Part shown: positions 49,092-59,820 of the stretch, piece after piece | Layout: each line of letters opens with the position of its first letter | Numbering within the stretch: the first letter of the stretch is position 1 | Notes under the pieces: model-generated | Databases searched by the model: none | What the model saw: only the letters and a program-made list of their open reading frames with translations | Told to the model about the DNA's origin: nothing | Program-made: the position numbers and the translations under genes | Assembly (NCBI RefSeq): GCF_014836955.1 | Contig: NZ_JACSPV010000003.1 | Coordinates: 1-64,000, forward strand | From: Bacillus norwichensis | Lineage (GTDB): Bacteria > Bacillota > Bacilli > Bacillales > Bacillaceae_C | Length of the DNA: 64,000 bases | Direction of reading: 5' to 3'

Positions 49092-50297
49092 GTGGCGAAA
49101 AAAAATATTTTATTATGTATCACAGGAGGCATCGCAGTCTATAAAGCAGCTGATTTAACAAGTAAGCTTGTACAATCTGGTTTTGATGTGAAAGTGATGA
49201 TGAGTGATTCTGCAAGAAAGTTTGTCACTCCTCTGACATTTCAAGCCTTATCAAGAAATGAAGTTTACATAGATACTTTTATCGAAAATAATCCTGAGGT
49301 GATTGCCCATATAGATCTTGCTGATTGGGCTGATCTGATTTTGGTGGCACCAGCAACAGCTAATACCATTGGCAAACTGGCAAATGGGATAGCTAATGAC
49401 ATGATCACTACAACATTGCTGGCATCGACTGCACCCGTTTGGATTGCTCCCGCCATGAATGTCCATATGTATAGCCATCCGGCTGTCAAAAGGAATATTG
49501 ACATGCTGTTGCAAATGGGTTGTAACTTTATTGAGCCAGGAGAAGGGTATTTAGCGTGCGGTTATGTCGGAAAAGGAAGACTGGAAGAGCCGGAAAAGAT
49601 ATTGGAAAAAGTAAAAGGTCATTTTGAAACGGAATTGTTATTTAAAGGCAAGACGTTTTTAATTACAGCAGGACCGACAAAAGAGAAAATCGATCCTGTT
49701 CGATACTTTACGAATAGATCCAGCGGCAAAATGGGGTATGCTCTGGCTGAACAGACTGCTTTGTTAGGGGCAAATGTTTTATTGATTTCAGGGACAAATG
49801 CACTACCTGACCCTAAGGGAGTCAAAGTGATTCACATTGAAAGTGCAGCGGAAATGTATGATGAAGTAATGGCTAACTTGGATCAATCTGATGTTGTTAT
49901 CAAGAGTGCCGCAGTTGCAGATTACAGACCCAAGCAAGTATTTGATTCAAAGATGAAAAAGCAGCCGGGGAATGTAGCCATTGAAATGGAAAGGACCAAG
50001 GACATTTTATTAGAGCTTGGAAAAAAGAAAAAGCATCAATTTCTTGTTGGGTTTGCAGCGGAAACTGACAATATGGAAGAGTATGCCAAGGACAAGCTGA
50101 TCAGAAAAAATGCGGATATGATCGTAGCAAACAATGTAACAACGGCAGGAGCAGGGTTTGCAGGGGACACGAATATCGTCACGATTTTTCATAAGGATCT
50201 TTCGAGCATTCCACTTCCGTTATTAAGTAAGCAGGAAACAGCGAAAAGGATTCTTTTGGAGATTTCGGAAAAAATGGGGGATGATCACCGTTTATGA
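49092..50297 (+). CDS. coaBC: Phosphopantothenoylcysteine decarboxylase / synthetase
   Basis: This bifunctional protein of about 401 residues carries out two CoA synthesis steps. The N-terminal flavin decarboxylase (CoaC) has ITGGIAVYKAADL, HIDLADWADL with the catalytic His, PAMNVHMY and the Cys motif GYLACGYVGKGR. The C-terminal synthetase (CoaB) starts near GKTFLITAGPTKEKIDPVR. It includes NRSSGKMGYALAE and the Lys-loop KMKKQPG. The frame opens at ATG 49071 without a ribosome site; GTG 49092 has AAGGGG upstream and matches the family start. Together with panE at 177 it feeds CoA synthesis. Confidence 0.94.
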   Translation: MAKKNILLCITGGIAVYKAADLTSKLVQSGFDVKVMMSDSARKFVTPLTFQALSRNEVYIDTFIENNPEVIAHIDLADWADLILVAPATANTIGKLANGIANDMITTTLLASTAPVWIAPAMNVHMYSHPAVKRNIDMLLQMGCNFIEPGEGYLACGYVGKGRLEEPEKILEKVKGHFETELLFKGKTFLITAGPTKEKIDPVRYFTNRSSGKMGYALAEQTALLGANVLLISGTNALPDPKGVKVIHIESAAEMYDEVMANLDQSDVVIKSAAVADYRPKQVFDSKMKKQPGNVAIEMERTKDILLELGKKKKHQFLVGFAAETDNMEEYAKDKLIRKNADMIVANNVTTAGAGFAGDTNIVTIFHKDLSSIPLPLLSKQETAKRILLEISEKMGDDHRL

Positions 50298-52696
50298 CAA
50301 TCGCACAAGTCATTGTTGATGTTCCTTCTCTGGGAACTGACAGAGTGTTTGATTACAGTATTCCGAAAAAGTGGGAAGGCATGATCCAACCGGGAATGCG
50401 CGTTGCTGTTCCGTTCGGTCCGAGGTCCATACAGGGCTTTGTCGTTCGGTTGAATGAGCATACGGATGTAGAAAAAATAAAGAACATTATCCAGCCGCTG
50501 GATCTGGCTCCTGTTTTGAATGAAGAACTGCTTCAACTGGGGAACTGGATGACTAGGGAAACAATATCTTACAAAGTGTCTGTCTTTCACGCAATGCTCC
50601 CTGTTGCTATGAAAGCCAAATATGAAAAAATCATCAGGAAAAAAGACGACGCATCCCTGTTTCTTGATGAATTACTTGAGGGAAAGCAGGAAATTTCATG
50701 GAAGGAAGCTGAAAAACGCAACCTTCTGCCAGCGCTGTATAAAGAAATTCAAAGTGGCAATGCTGAAGTGATTTATTTTGTGAAAAACAGGGCAAGGAAA
50801 AAGTTGAAAAGGGTCGTTGAGCTAACAGTTGAAAAAGATAAACTGGAGGAGCTGCTTCATGCTCTTCCATCTAATGCAGTCAATCAAAAAAAACTTGTAT
50901 TTCACTTGCTGCAATCCAATAACGGTATGAGTGAAGCGGCCGATTTAGCTAAGAAAGCTGAGGTACCGGCATCTGCCATAAAGGCTTTGGTCAAAAAGGG
51001 TATTCTTTCGGAGCATATGGTGGAGGAATATCGCGATCCCTACGAGCATAAGGACTTTAAAAAGACGAGCCCTCTTCCCCTCACAAATGAACAGCAAACA
51101 GCGATGAAGCCAATTTTGCAATCTATTGAGCAGCAGTCTCATGAGACTTTTCTTTTATATGGTGTAACGGGAAGCGGGAAAACAGAAGTTTATCTCCAAG
51201 CGATCCAAGAAGTGATTAAACAGGGAAAAGAAGCGATTGTCCTTGTTCCTGAAATCGCATTGACTCCCCAGATGGTTGAACGGTTTAAGGGAAGGTTTGG
51301 AAGCGATGTTGCTGTCCTACACAGCAGACTTTCAATAGGAGAACAATATGATGAATGGAGAAAGATTCAAAAGAAGGAAGTAAAAGTGGTTGTCGGTGCA
51401 AGGTCTGCGATATTTGCGCCTTTTGAACACTTGGGAATTATCATCATTGATGAAGAACATGAATCCAGCTATAAGCAGGAAGAGATTCCAAGATATCATG
51501 CACGGGACGTTGCCATCAAAAGAGGAGAATATCATCAGTGTCCAGTCATTCTAGGCAGCGCTACACCTTCGCTGGAGTCATTTGCCAGAGCTCAAAAAGG
51601 AGTCTATCATCTGCTCACTCTTTCAAAAAGGATGAACGACAGGGCTATGCCGCCTGTATCAGTTGTAGATATGAGAGAAGAACTACGTAGCGGGAATCGG
51701 TCAATGTTCTCAACAGAGCTGTTTGAAAGGATTAAAGACCGCCTTCAGAAAAAGGAGCAGACCGTCCTTTTCTTGAATCGGCGGGGTCACTCCACTTTCA
51801 TCATGTGCAGAGATTGCGGGTATGTCATGCAATGTCCTCATTGTGATATTTCCATGACCTATCACCGTTCATCAAATGAAATGAAGTGTCACTATTGCGG
51901 TTTCCAGACAGGCGTTCCAACAGAATGCCCCGAGTGCAGCAGCAATCATATCCGATATTTCGGAATGGGTACGCAAAAGGTCGAAGAAGAACTTGTGAAG
52001 CTGCTGCCTGAAGCTAGAATCGTCAGGATGGACGTGGATACAACAACTAGAAAAGGGGCGCATGAGCGGATTCTCGAACACTTTCAATCTGGTAAAGCTG
52101 ACATATTACTAGGTACCCAAATGATCGCCAAAGGCTTGGACTTTCCCAATATCACTCTTGTAGGAGTGCTCAGTGCAGATACAACGCTCCATTTGCCGGA
52201 TTTCCGAGCGGCAGAGAAAACCTTTCAACTTCTAACCCAGGTTAGCGGAAGGGCGGGAAGACATGAGCTGCTGGGAGAAGTAGTCGTTCAAACGTATACT
52301 CCCGAGCATTACAGTATCCAATTGGCGGCCATGCAGGATTATCAGCGTTTTTACAACGAAGAGATGTCAATGAGAAAGATCGGTTCTTATCCTCCTTTTT
52401 ATTACTTGGCGCTCGTCACCGTCATACATGAGGATTTGCTGCAGGTGGTGACCGTCACCGAGAAAATTTCGAGCTTCCTGAAATCGAATATATCCAAAGA
52501 AGCGATTCTGTTGGGACCTGTTGCGTCACCGATACCAAAGATCAATAATAGATATCGATATCAATGTCTGATAAAATACAAGCGTGAACCAAACCTTTTT
52601 TCAGCATTGAGAAAAATATTAGAGCATTATAATCCGCAGACTTCTCGAGACGGATTATCTATCACGATAGATATAAATCCATACAACATGATGTAA
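50294..52696 (+). CDS. priA: Primosomal protein N' (replication restart helicase PriA)
   Basis: This 800-residue 3'-5' DNA helicase recognises stalled forks and loads the replicative helicase. An N-terminal 3'-BD domain is at about residues 5-100 (FDYSIP, MRVAVPFGPRSIQGFV). The helicase has Walker A GVTGSGKTE near residue 294 and IIDEEHESSYKQEE near 390. Four pairs of zinc cysteines lie between residues 500 and 560 (CRDCG, CPHC, CHYCG, CPEC). RAGRHELLGEVVVQT follows. The start overlaps coaBC by four bases (ATGA). Confidence 0.96.
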   Translation: MTIAQVIVDVPSLGTDRVFDYSIPKKWEGMIQPGMRVAVPFGPRSIQGFVVRLNEHTDVEKIKNIIQPLDLAPVLNEELLQLGNWMTRETISYKVSVFHAMLPVAMKAKYEKIIRKKDDASLFLDELLEGKQEISWKEAEKRNLLPALYKEIQSGNAEVIYFVKNRARKKLKRVVELTVEKDKLEELLHALPSNAVNQKKLVFHLLQSNNGMSEAADLAKKAEVPASAIKALVKKGILSEHMVEEYRDPYEHKDFKKTSPLPLTNEQQTAMKPILQSIEQQSHETFLLYGVTGSGKTEVYLQAIQEVIKQGKEAIVLVPEIALTPQMVERFKGRFGSDVAVLHSRLSIGEQYDEWRKIQKKEVKVVVGARSAIFAPFEHLGIIIIDEEHESSYKQEEIPRYHARDVAIKRGEYHQCPVILGSATPSLESFARAQKGVYHLLTLSKRMNDRAMPPVSVVDMREELRSGNRSMFSTELFERIKDRLQKKEQTVLFLNRRGHSTFIMCRDCGYVMQCPHCDISMTYHRSSNEMKCHYCGFQTGVPTECPECSSNHIRYFGMGTQKVEEELVKLLPEARIVRMDVDTTTRKGAHERILEHFQSGKADILLGTQMIAKGLDFPNITLVGVLSADTTLHLPDFRAAEKTFQLLTQVSGRAGRHELLGEVVVQTYTPEHYSIQLAAMQDYQRFYNEEMSMRKIGSYPPFYYLALVTVIHEDLLQVVTVTEKISSFLKSNISKEAILLGPVASPIPKINNRYRYQCLIKYKREPNLFSALRKILEHYNPQTSRDGLSITIDINPYNMM

Positions 52697-52718
52697 CGAA
52701 TAGAAAGAAGGGACAACT

Positions 52719-53222
52719 TTGCCTATACTTCCCATTGTTCATCACCCAAATGAAATTCTTGAAACGATCTGTGAACGGGTGAATAATTTTGATAAGGATC
52801 TTCATTGTCTGTTAGACAATATGTATGACACGATGATTGCTGAAGATGGTGTCGGCCTTGCAGCCCCACAAGTGGGTGTTCCCCGCCAAATTGCCATAGT
52901 GGATATTGGTGAAGGAGAAGAATCAGAGCTAATCGAATTAATCAACCCAGTAATTATCAATGAAACAGGCACTGAAATTGACATTGAAGGATGCTTGAGC
53001 TTTCCAGGGATTTACGGTAAAGTTCCTCGGGCACAAATGGTTAAAGTCAAAGCATTTGATCGACACGGAAAGGAATATAATCTGGAGGCGGAAGGCTATT
53101 TAGCGCGAGCCATCCAGCATGAGGTCGACCATTTACATGGGGTTCTTTTTACATCGAAAGTGGTTGAATATGTTGAGGAATCGGAATTGACGGATTGGAG
53201 TGAGGAACAATTACAAAGGTAA
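52719..53222 (+). CDS. def: Peptide deformylase
   Basis: This 167-residue metalloenzyme removes the formyl group from nascent proteins. All three motifs are present: [10 protein letters not shown] at about residues 45-54, EGCLSFPG with the metal Cys near 89-96, and the metal-binding HEVDHLHG near 129-136. It is the type 1 (Def-A) form, without the insertions of type 2. The start is TTG with GAAGGGACAA upstream. The 3' end overlaps the likely fmt start region, in keeping with their linked roles in formylmethionine handling. Confidence 0.95.
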   Translation: MPILPIVHHPNEILETICERVNNFDKDLHCLLDNMYDTMIAEDGVGLAAPQVGVPRQIAIVDIGEGEESELIELINPVIINETGTEIDIEGCLSFPGIYGKVPRAQMVKVKAFDRHGKEYNLEAEGYLARAIQHEVDHLHGVLFTSKVVEYVEESELTDWSEEQLQR

Positions 53223-53227
53223 TATTT

Positions 53228-54160
53228 ATGGGCACGCCTGATTTTTCCGTGCCGATTTTGAAGAGACTTGTTGATGATGGATATGATGTTAGGGCAGTTG
53301 TCACACAGCCAGACCGCCCTGTTGGAAGAAAAAAAGTACTGACTCCCCCACCTGTAAAGATAGAAGCGGTCAATCTTGGTATACCTGTTTTTCAGCCGGA
53401 AAAAATACGTGCTGCTGAAGAACTTGAAAAAATATTGGCGATTGAGCCCGATCTGATTATTACGGCAGCCTATGGACAAATCTTGCCAAGTGAAATTTTG
53501 GAATATCCACAGCTTGGCTGCATCAATGTGCATGCCTCTCTCCTTCCTGAACTTAGGGGAGGAGCGCCTATTCATTATGCGATTTTACAAGGGAAAAATA
53601 AAACTGGCGTCACCATCATGCATATGGTTGAGAAACTAGATGCGGGGGATATGATCAGCCAGGTGGAAGTTGCGATTGAAGATTCGGATGATGTCGGTTC
53701 TCTTCATGATAAATTGAGTGCAGCAGGAGCAAAGCTTCTTTCTGAAACAGTACCAAAGCTAATCGCGGGTGAAGCGGAAAGAACTCCACAAAATGATGAA
53801 CTCGCCACCTTTGCGTCCAACATTACACGCGTACAAGAGAAAATCGACTGGACTAAGACAGGTCAGGAAATCTATGACCAAATTCGCGGTTTGCGTCCTT
53901 GGCCAGTAGCCTATACAAAACTTAATAACGATGTGTTAAAAATTTGGGGAGCGCAAAAGCAGGCCGGACAAACTGGGGAAGCGGGAACGATTGTACGAGT
54001 TGAAAAAGACGGATTTTTTGTAGCTACAGGGGACAATACAGCTATAAAGATTACTGAACTTCAGCCTGCCGGTAAGAAAAGAATGACCGCGTCCCAGTTT
54101 TTAACGGGAGCTGGTTCGTTCATCGAACCAGGGCTGAAATTGGGCGGTTATGATGAGTAA
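53228..54160 (+). CDS. fmt: Methionyl-tRNA formyltransferase (true start possibly ATT at 53210)
   Basis: This enzyme of 310 residues from the first ATG formylates initiator Met-tRNA. The formyl-transfer site has [20 protein letters not shown] near residue 103 and the Asp in EKLDAGDMI near 141. [18 protein letters not shown] and a C-terminal OB-like domain starting near residue 205 are typical. The family N-terminus is M-T-K/R-I/V-V/I-F-M-G-T-P. The codons before this ATG read I-T-K-V-I-F, beginning with ATT at 53210 and nine bases after GGAG (53197-53200). An in-frame TGA at 53201 excludes any longer form. An ATT start would supply the missing first beta strand. It overlaps rsmB by 11 bases. 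Confidence 0.93.
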   Translation: MGTPDFSVPILKRLVDDGYDVRAVVTQPDRPVGRKKVLTPPPVKIEAVNLGIPVFQPEKIRAAEELEKILAIEPDLIITAAYGQILPSEILEYPQLGCINVHASLLPELRGGAPIHYAILQGKNKTGVTIMHMVEKLDAGDMISQVEVAIEDSDDVGSLHDKLSAAGAKLLSETVPKLIAGEAERTPQNDELATFASNITRVQEKIDWTKTGQEIYDQIRGLRPWPVAYTKLNNDVLKIWGAQKQAGQTGEAGTIVRVEKDGFFVATGDNTAIKITELQPAGKKRMTASQFLTGAGSFIEPGLKLGGYDE

Positions 54161-55490
54161 ACATAAAAAAAATGTGAGAGAAGCAGCGCTGGATATCATT
54201 GAAGCAGTCGAAAAGAACCAATCATACAGCAACTTGCTTCTTAATGAAACAATAAAAAAGCATCAGTTCTCAGGCCCGGATGCAGCTCTGTTAACTGAAA
54301 TCAGCTATGGTACAATTCAAAGAAAAATGACCCTTGATTATTATTTGGCTCCCTTCTTGAAAAAGAAAGTGGAGCATTGGGTCCGTCTTTTATTAAGGAT
54401 ATCCATTTATCAGATGGTGTTTCTCGACAGAATACCTGACCGGGCAGTCATCCATGAATCGGTTGAAATTGCCAAAAAACGGGGACATAAAGGGATAGCA
54501 GGACTGGTAAATGGAGTATTGAGATCTATTCAAAGAGAGGGGGTCCCCTCTCTTGAAGAAATAAAAGATCCAGCAGCTCGCCTTTCCATCGAAACAAGTC
54601 ATCCGGAATGGTTGATCAAACGCTGGATCAGCCAGTATGGTTTTGAGCAGACCAAAAAAATGTGTGAAGAAAATCTTTTAGCCCCTGTACAGACAGCTAG
54701 AGTGAATGTGACTCTCGCAAACCGAGACAAGGTCATTAAACGATTAGAGGCCGAAGGAATTAAAGCAATCCCGAGTCCATTTCTACCAACTGCAATCCGG
54801 GCAGTGGAAGGAAACCTTGCTCGTTCAAAAGCGTATAGAGAAGGGCTTTTTACGATCCAGGATGAAAGCTCCATGCTGGTTGCTTATGCTTTGGAGCTTG
54901 AAACTGATCTGAAAGTACTGGATGCATGCGCAGCTCCAGGAGGGAAGACAACTCACATCGCAGAAATACTTGATAACACAGGACAAGTGACAGCCTTGGA
55001 CCTCCATCCCCATAAACTGAAGCTGATAATGGATCAGGTCGACAGGCTCCATTTGAGAAATGTGGATGCCAAGAGCATGGACAGTCGTAGGGTGGGAGAA
55101 GTCTTTAAAGCTCAGTCATTTGATCGAGTCCTTGTAGATGCTCCATGTTCCGGGCTAGGTGTATTGAGAAGGAAACCAGACATCAAATACTCAAAGACCG
55201 AAGAAGATATTTATGCACTAAAAAGTGTACAGATGGATATTCTGCATGAAACGTCCAAACTGGTAAAAAAAGGTGGATTGCTTGTCTTCAGTACATGTAC
55301 TGTTGATAAAGAGGAGAATGTAGAAACAGCCGCCAGTTTTCTGGAACAACACCCTGAATTCGAACCGAATGTTCTCCACATGCCGGAAGCACTCACTCTG
55401 AAGGATAATCAATTTTCATTGCAAATTTTCCCGCAGGATTTCGGCGGAGACGGGTTTTTTATAGCCTCTTTCAGAAAAAAAGAGTCATAG
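54150..55490 (+). CDS. rsmB: 16S rRNA (cytosine-967-C5)-methyltransferase RsmB
   Basis: This 446-residue protein has an N-terminal NusB-like RNA-binding domain (residues 5-130: [26 protein letters not shown]) and a C-terminal SAM methyltransferase domain. The SAM motif is [17 protein letters not shown] near residue 255. The two catalytic cysteines are in [15 protein letters not shown] and [12 protein letters not shown]. Two adjacent ATGs are possible starts. It overlaps fmt by 11 bases, so translation is likely coupled. Known also as Sun/YloM. Confidence 0.95.
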   Translation: MMSKHKKNVREAALDIIEAVEKNQSYSNLLLNETIKKHQFSGPDAALLTEISYGTIQRKMTLDYYLAPFLKKKVEHWVRLLLRISIYQMVFLDRIPDRAVIHESVEIAKKRGHKGIAGLVNGVLRSIQREGVPSLEEIKDPAARLSIETSHPEWLIKRWISQYGFEQTKKMCEENLLAPVQTARVNVTLANRDKVIKRLEAEGIKAIPSPFLPTAIRAVEGNLARSKAYREGLFTIQDESSMLVAYALELETDLKVLDACAAPGGKTTHIAEILDNTGQVTALDLHPHKLKLIMDQVDRLHLRNVDAKSMDSRRVGEVFKAQSFDRVLVDAPCSGLGVLRRKPDIKYSKTEEDIYALKSVQMDILHETSKLVKKGGLLVFSTCTVDKEENVETAASFLEQHPEFEPNVLHMPEALTLKDNQFSLQIFPQDFGGDGFFIASFRKKES

Positions 55491-55544
55491 GATGGAAATA
55501 ATGACAGTACCAGACTACTGTAATGAAGGGTGAGGTGATTGGAA

Positions 55545-56306
55545 ATGCTGGCGATTTTTAAAACAGACAAGGGAAAGGTCCGGACGCACAATGAAGATGA
55601 TGGTGGGATCTTCATCAGTGGGCAGGGAGAAATGCTAGCGATTGTGGCTGACGGAATGGGTGGCCACAAAGCTGGTGAAGTGGCGAGCGGAATTGCAGTG
55701 ACTGAATTAAAGGGGCATTGGCAAGAAGTTGACACTTCGCTTACTCCCACGGAAGCAGAACAGTGGCTTCAGGATCACCTGACTAATGTCAATAAAAAAA
55801 TCTTTGATCATGCGAAAGAAAATCTGCAGTGTGAAGGTATGGGGACAACGATTGTAGCTGCAATCTGTACTGAGAGGTTTGCCACTGTGGCGAATGTGGG
55901 AGACAGCCGTTGTTACGTCATGAATGATCTGGGTTACGAACAATTGACGGAAGACCATTCATTTGTAAACGAGCTCGTCAAGACTGGTCAAATATCCCCA
56001 GAGGATGCTGTGCATCATCCCAGAAAAAATATCGTCTTAAAAGCAGCCGGGACACAAGAGGAAGTAGAAATAGATATCAAAACTATCACTTTTGAAGAAG
56101 GGGACAAAATAATGCTCTGTTCGGACGGCTTGTCCGATAAAGTGAGCAAAGCTGAAATGGAAGAATTATTAAAAGCATCTTTGACCAAAGAAGAGAAAGC
56201 GGACCGCTTAATTGAATTAGCCAATCAATACGGTGGAGAAGATAATATATCACTGGCCATTATAGAATATGGAACCTGCGATGAAAGCAGGTGCAACGAA
56301 TGTTAA
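55545..56306 (+). CDS. prpC: PP2C-type protein phosphatase PrpC
   Basis: This 253-residue Mn/Mg-dependent phosphatase reverses PrkC phosphorylation of Ser/Thr. Metal and catalytic motifs in order: VRTHNEDD near residue 13, VADGMGGHKAGEVAS near 36, GMGTTIVAA, VGDSRCYV near 119, LCSDGLSDKV near 191 and GGEDNISL near 230. TTG 55539 would add two residues, but GAGGTG is better spaced for ATG 55545 and length then matches B. subtilis (254). It overlaps prkC by seven bases. Confidence 0.95.
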   Translation: MLAIFKTDKGKVRTHNEDDGGIFISGQGEMLAIVADGMGGHKAGEVASGIAVTELKGHWQEVDTSLTPTEAEQWLQDHLTNVNKKIFDHAKENLQCEGMGTTIVAAICTERFATVANVGDSRCYVMNDLGYEQLTEDHSFVNELVKTGQISPEDAVHHPRKNIVLKAAGTQEEVEIDIKTITFEEGDKIMLCSDGLSDKVSKAEMEELLKASLTKEEKADRLIELANQYGGEDNISLAIIEYGTCDESRCNEC

Positions 56307-58261
56307 GCGGTAAAAGGATCAGCGGGCGCTATAAAATCCTCAAAATGGTCGGCGGCGGCGGAATGGCCAACGTCTATCTTGCCCGTGATATGATATTGGA
56401 CCGCGATGTTGCGGTGAAAATATTAAGGCTCGATTTTGCGGACGAAGAAGAATTCATTCGCCGTTTTCAGAGAGAGGCACAGTCAGCGACAAGTCTCAAT
56501 CACCCGAATATCGTGAACGTTTTCGATGTTGGAGAAGAAGATAATATTTACTACATCGTTATGGAATATGTTGATGGAATGACCTTAAAGCAATACATAC
56601 AAAACTATTATCCGATCTCGATTGAAAAAGTGATTGATATTGTTAAGCAGTTGACTTCTGCTCTTGAACACGCCCATTATAACCATATCATCCATCGTGA
56701 CATCAAACCTCAAAACATTTTAATAGACCACGACGGAAATGTGAAAATAACGGATTTTGGTATTGCTATGGCTTTGAGTGCCACGTCTATCACTCATACA
56801 AATGCAGTGCTAGGTTCTGTTCATTATTTATCTCCTGAACAGGCACGGGGTGGAATGGCGACCAAAAAATCGGATATATATTCACTGGGAATCGTTATGT
56901 TTGAACTGTTGACAGGGAGGCTTCCTTTTTCGGGTGAGTCTGCTGTCTCTATAGCTCTAAAGCATTTGCAATCAGAAACTCCTCCGCCGACGAGATGGAA
57001 TCCCGATATTCCGCAAAGTGTGGAAAATATTGTGCTGAAGGCAACAGCGAAAGATCCATTTCTCCGTTATAACAGTATTGAAGAAATGGAAAAAGATTTG
57101 GAAACAGCTCTTGATCCTGAGCGTCTGCAGGAGCCTAAATTCGTCATTCCTGTCGACGATGAAGCAACAAAGGCTATTCCAGTGATAACGGATGAGCATG
57201 TTGAATCACTAGACGATGACACGATGATCCATCAAATAGAAAACAAGGACATAGCGAAACCAGACAAGGAAGGCAATGATGAACTTAAAAAGAAGAGAAA
57301 AAAATGGCCTTGGATTGTCGGGATCGTAGCTATACTGGCGATAGCTGCTACATTACTTATAGTGCTCATGCCTTCACTGATGAGTGCCAAAGTGGTAAAG
57401 GTACCTGACGTGAGTGGGGAAATGTATGAAGACGCTGTTTTAAGCTTAGTGCAAGAAGGATTTGTAATTGGTGACACCATTGAAATTTCAGATGAAAATG
57501 TGGCAGAGGGCGAAGTGATTAAGACGAGCCCGAAAGCCGGCCGGGAAGTGAAAAAAGGCAGCTTGATCAATATTTATTTAAGTACTGGCAAGGAAACGTT
57601 TGAACTTTCTGACTATGTAGGTCGTGACTATAAGGAAACGGTTGAACAACTTGAAAAAGAAGACTTCGACCATATTGATAAAGAAGAAGAATATGATTCT
57701 GCTGCTCCCGGTACAATTATCGGGCAAGATCCTGCTCCAGGCACTAAAGTGGTTCCATCTGAAACCACGATCATTTTTAAAGTGAGCCTCGGTGAAGAAT
57801 TGGTTACAGTGAAAGACTTATCAGGCAACAATCAAAAGGGGCTCGAGAATTATGAGGAGTCATCGGGGTTGAAGATTGATTTTTCCGATGAGGAGTACTC
57901 AGATGATGTACCAGAGGGGCTTGTCATAAGACAGGATCCCGCTCCCGGTACTGAGGTGATGAAAGGCTCTACCGTTAAAGTGACCATGTCAAAAGGGCAG
58001 GAAGAAATCCCGCCTGGGAAAGTGAACAAAGAGGTAACCATACCGTATGAACCAGAGGAAGAAGGGAAGCCTCAGGAGGTCCGGATCTTCATTGAAGACA
58101 TGAATCACAGTATGACGGTACCGGCGGAAACATTCACAATTCATTCAACTGTGAAAAAACAACTGGAATTTACAATTGAAAAGGGCAAGAAAGCCGGTTA
58201 TAAAGTTGTGAGGGATAATACGGTTATATTAGATGAAGAAGTTCCATATTCGGATGACTGA
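56300..58261 (+). CDS. prkC: Ser/Thr protein kinase PrkC with PASTA domains
   Basis: This 653-residue membrane kinase senses cell-wall muropeptides and phosphorylates division, translation and germination targets. The kinase domain covers about residues 10-270: glycine loop VGGGGMANVY, catalytic Lys40 in VAVKIL, HRDIKPQN and DFGIAMAL, with SVHYLSPEQARGG in the activation segment. A basic stretch KKKRKKWPW precedes the membrane helix near residue 340. Three extracellular PASTA domains follow from about 365 to 575. The C-terminal beta domain resembles that of the B. subtilis protein (648). GTG 56291 upstream is less likely. Confidence 0.95.
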   Translation: MLSGKRISGRYKILKMVGGGGMANVYLARDMILDRDVAVKILRLDFADEEEFIRRFQREAQSATSLNHPNIVNVFDVGEEDNIYYIVMEYVDGMTLKQYIQNYYPISIEKVIDIVKQLTSALEHAHYNHIIHRDIKPQNILIDHDGNVKITDFGIAMALSATSITHTNAVLGSVHYLSPEQARGGMATKKSDIYSLGIVMFELLTGRLPFSGESAVSIALKHLQSETPPPTRWNPDIPQSVENIVLKATAKDPFLRYNSIEEMEKDLETALDPERLQEPKFVIPVDDEATKAIPVITDEHVESLDDDTMIHQIENKDIAKPDKEGNDELKKKRKKWPWIVGIVAILAIAATLLIVLMPSLMSAKVVKVPDVSGEMYEDAVLSLVQEGFVIGDTIEISDENVAEGEVIKTSPKAGREVKKGSLINIYLSTGKETFELSDYVGRDYKETVEQLEKEDFDHIDKEEEYDSAAPGTIIGQDPAPGTKVVPSETTIIFKVSLGEELVTVKDLSGNNQKGLENYEESSGLKIDFSDEEYSDDVPEGLVIRQDPAPGTEVMKGSTVKVTMSKGQEEIPPGKVNKEVTIPYEPEEEGKPQEVRIFIEDMNHSMTVPAETFTIHSTVKKQLEFTIEKGKKAGYKVVRDNTVILDEEVPYSDD

Positions 58262-58282
58262 TCATGAGAAAGGAAGGATGCC

Positions 58283-59164
58283 ATGTCAGAAGGAAAGATC
58301 ATTAAAGCATTGAGCGGATTTTACTATGTTCTTGATGGTGAGAGCATTATTCAATGTCGTGGAAGAGGGGTTTTTCGAAAAAAAAATGTGACCCCTCTTG
58401 TCGGGGATTATGTCGTTTTTAAATCTGAAAACGAAACGGATGGCTACATCATGGAAATTAAGCCGAGAAAAAATGAACTCATCCGTCCCCCGATTGCTAA
58501 CATCGATCAGGCGATATTGGTTTTTTCAGCAGCTCGGCCGGACTTTAGTTCGCTGCTTCTGGACCGTTTTTTAGCAGTCATTGAAGCGAATGACATTACT
58601 CCTGTCATTTGCATAACTAAAATGGATTTACTATCTGAGGAGGAGAAGGATAAGATCGACTGGTACATTGATGGGTACCGGTCGATTGATTATGAGGTTT
58701 TTCAGTTGTCGGCAGTGACCGGAGATGGGCTGAAACAGTTAGACCCATTAATTAATGGGAAAATCAGCGTGTTGGCTGGACAATCAGGTGTCGGAAAATC
58801 TTCTCTACTCAACTCGCTGCATCCTTCATTGGAAATAAAGACAGCGGACATTTCTGATCACCTTGGGCGAGGAAAGCATACGACACGCCACGTTGAGCTC
58901 CTTCAAATAGGGGGCGGCCTCGTTGCTGATACCCCGGGATTCAGTTCATTGGAGTTCCCGGAAATGGAGATCGCTGATTTGCCGTTTACATTTCCGGAAA
59001 TACAGGAATATGGGGAAAACTGTAAATTTCGGGGGTGTCTGCATATAAATGAACCGGGTTGTAAGGTGAAGCTGGCAGTCGAATCAGGAGAAATTCGCCA
59101 ATATCGCTATGATCATTATCAAGATTTTTATCAAGAAATAAAGAATAGAAAGCCGAGGTATTAA
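58283..59164 (+). CDS. rsgA: Ribosome small-subunit GTPase RsgA
   Basis: This 293-residue circularly permuted GTPase (CpgA/YloQ) helps mature the 30S subunit. The N-terminal OB domain covers about residues 1-65. The permuted G motifs run G4 ITKMDLL, then G1 [14 protein letters not shown] near residue 164 and G3 [10 protein letters not shown] near 215. The C-terminal zinc site has [17 protein letters not shown]. It is a substrate of the PrkC homologue in B. subtilis and lies just after prkC here. The ATG follows AAAGGAAGGA. Confidence 0.95.
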   Translation: MSEGKIIKALSGFYYVLDGESIIQCRGRGVFRKKNVTPLVGDYVVFKSENETDGYIMEIKPRKNELIRPPIANIDQAILVFSAARPDFSSLLLDRFLAVIEANDITPVICITKMDLLSEEEKDKIDWYIDGYRSIDYEVFQLSAVTGDGLKQLDPLINGKISVLAGQSGVGKSSLLNSLHPSLEIKTADISDHLGRGKHTTRHVELLQIGGGLVADTPGFSSLEFPEMEIADLPFTFPEIQEYGENCKFRGCLHINEPGCKVKLAVESGEIRQYRYDHYQDFYQEIKNRKPRY

Positions 59165-59166
59165 CG

Positions 59167-59820
59167 ATGAAGATAGCACCATCGATTCTTGCAGCAGATT
59201 TTTTGAAGCTTGGGGAAGACATAAAGGAAGTAGAAGCAGCGGGAGCGGATTATATTCATATTGATGTCATGGATGGACATTTTGTTCCAAACATCACAAT
59301 GGGTCCTGGTACTGTAGCGGCTATTAAATCGGTGACAGATCTTCCGCTTGATGTCCATTTGATGATTGATAATCCACATCTGTATGTGGAAGACTTCGCC
59401 AAGGCAGGAGCGGATTATTTAACAATCCATGTTGAAGCCGATCCACATCTTCATCGCACGCTTCAAGAGATAAAAAAACACGGTGTCAAGCCGGGGGTTG
59501 TATTGAATCCAGCCACACCGGCCGAATCTATCAAATATGTTTTGGAGGACATCAACATGGTTTTATTAATGACGGTCAATCCGGGTTTTGGCGGACAGTC
59601 ATTTATTGAATCAGTTCTTCCAAAAATAACAGAAATTAAAGAGATGGCGGATGAAAAAGGGCTGGATTTGGAAATCGAAGTGGATGGAGGAATTAATTCT
59701 GAAACGGCACGTTTGTGTCAGGAAGCAGGAGCAAATGTATTTGTCGCTGGTTCTTTCATCTTTAATCAGACTGATCGGAAAAAAGCGATAGAAGACATTC
59801 GAAAGCAACTGGAACAATGA
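59167..59820 (+). CDS. rpe: Ribulose-phosphate 3-epimerase
   Basis: This 217-residue TIM-barrel enzyme interconverts ribulose 5-phosphate and xylulose 5-phosphate in the pentose phosphate pathway. [13 protein letters not shown] near the N-terminus, the metal site [14 protein letters not shown] near residue 31, [12 protein letters not shown] near 64, [11 protein letters not shown] near 138 and EVDGGIN near 173 are family motifs. It starts two bases after rsgA and its TGA overlaps the thiN start, so all three are cotranscribed. Confidence 0.96.
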   Translation: MKIAPSILAADFLKLGEDIKEVEAAGADYIHIDVMDGHFVPNITMGPGTVAAIKSVTDLPLDVHLMIDNPHLYVEDFAKAGADYLTIHVEADPHLHRTLQEIKKHGVKPGVVLNPATPAESIKYVLEDINMVLLMTVNPGFGGQSFIESVLPKITEIKEMADEKGLDLEIEVDGGINSETARLCQEAGANVFVAGSFIFNQTDRKKAIEDIRKQLEQ

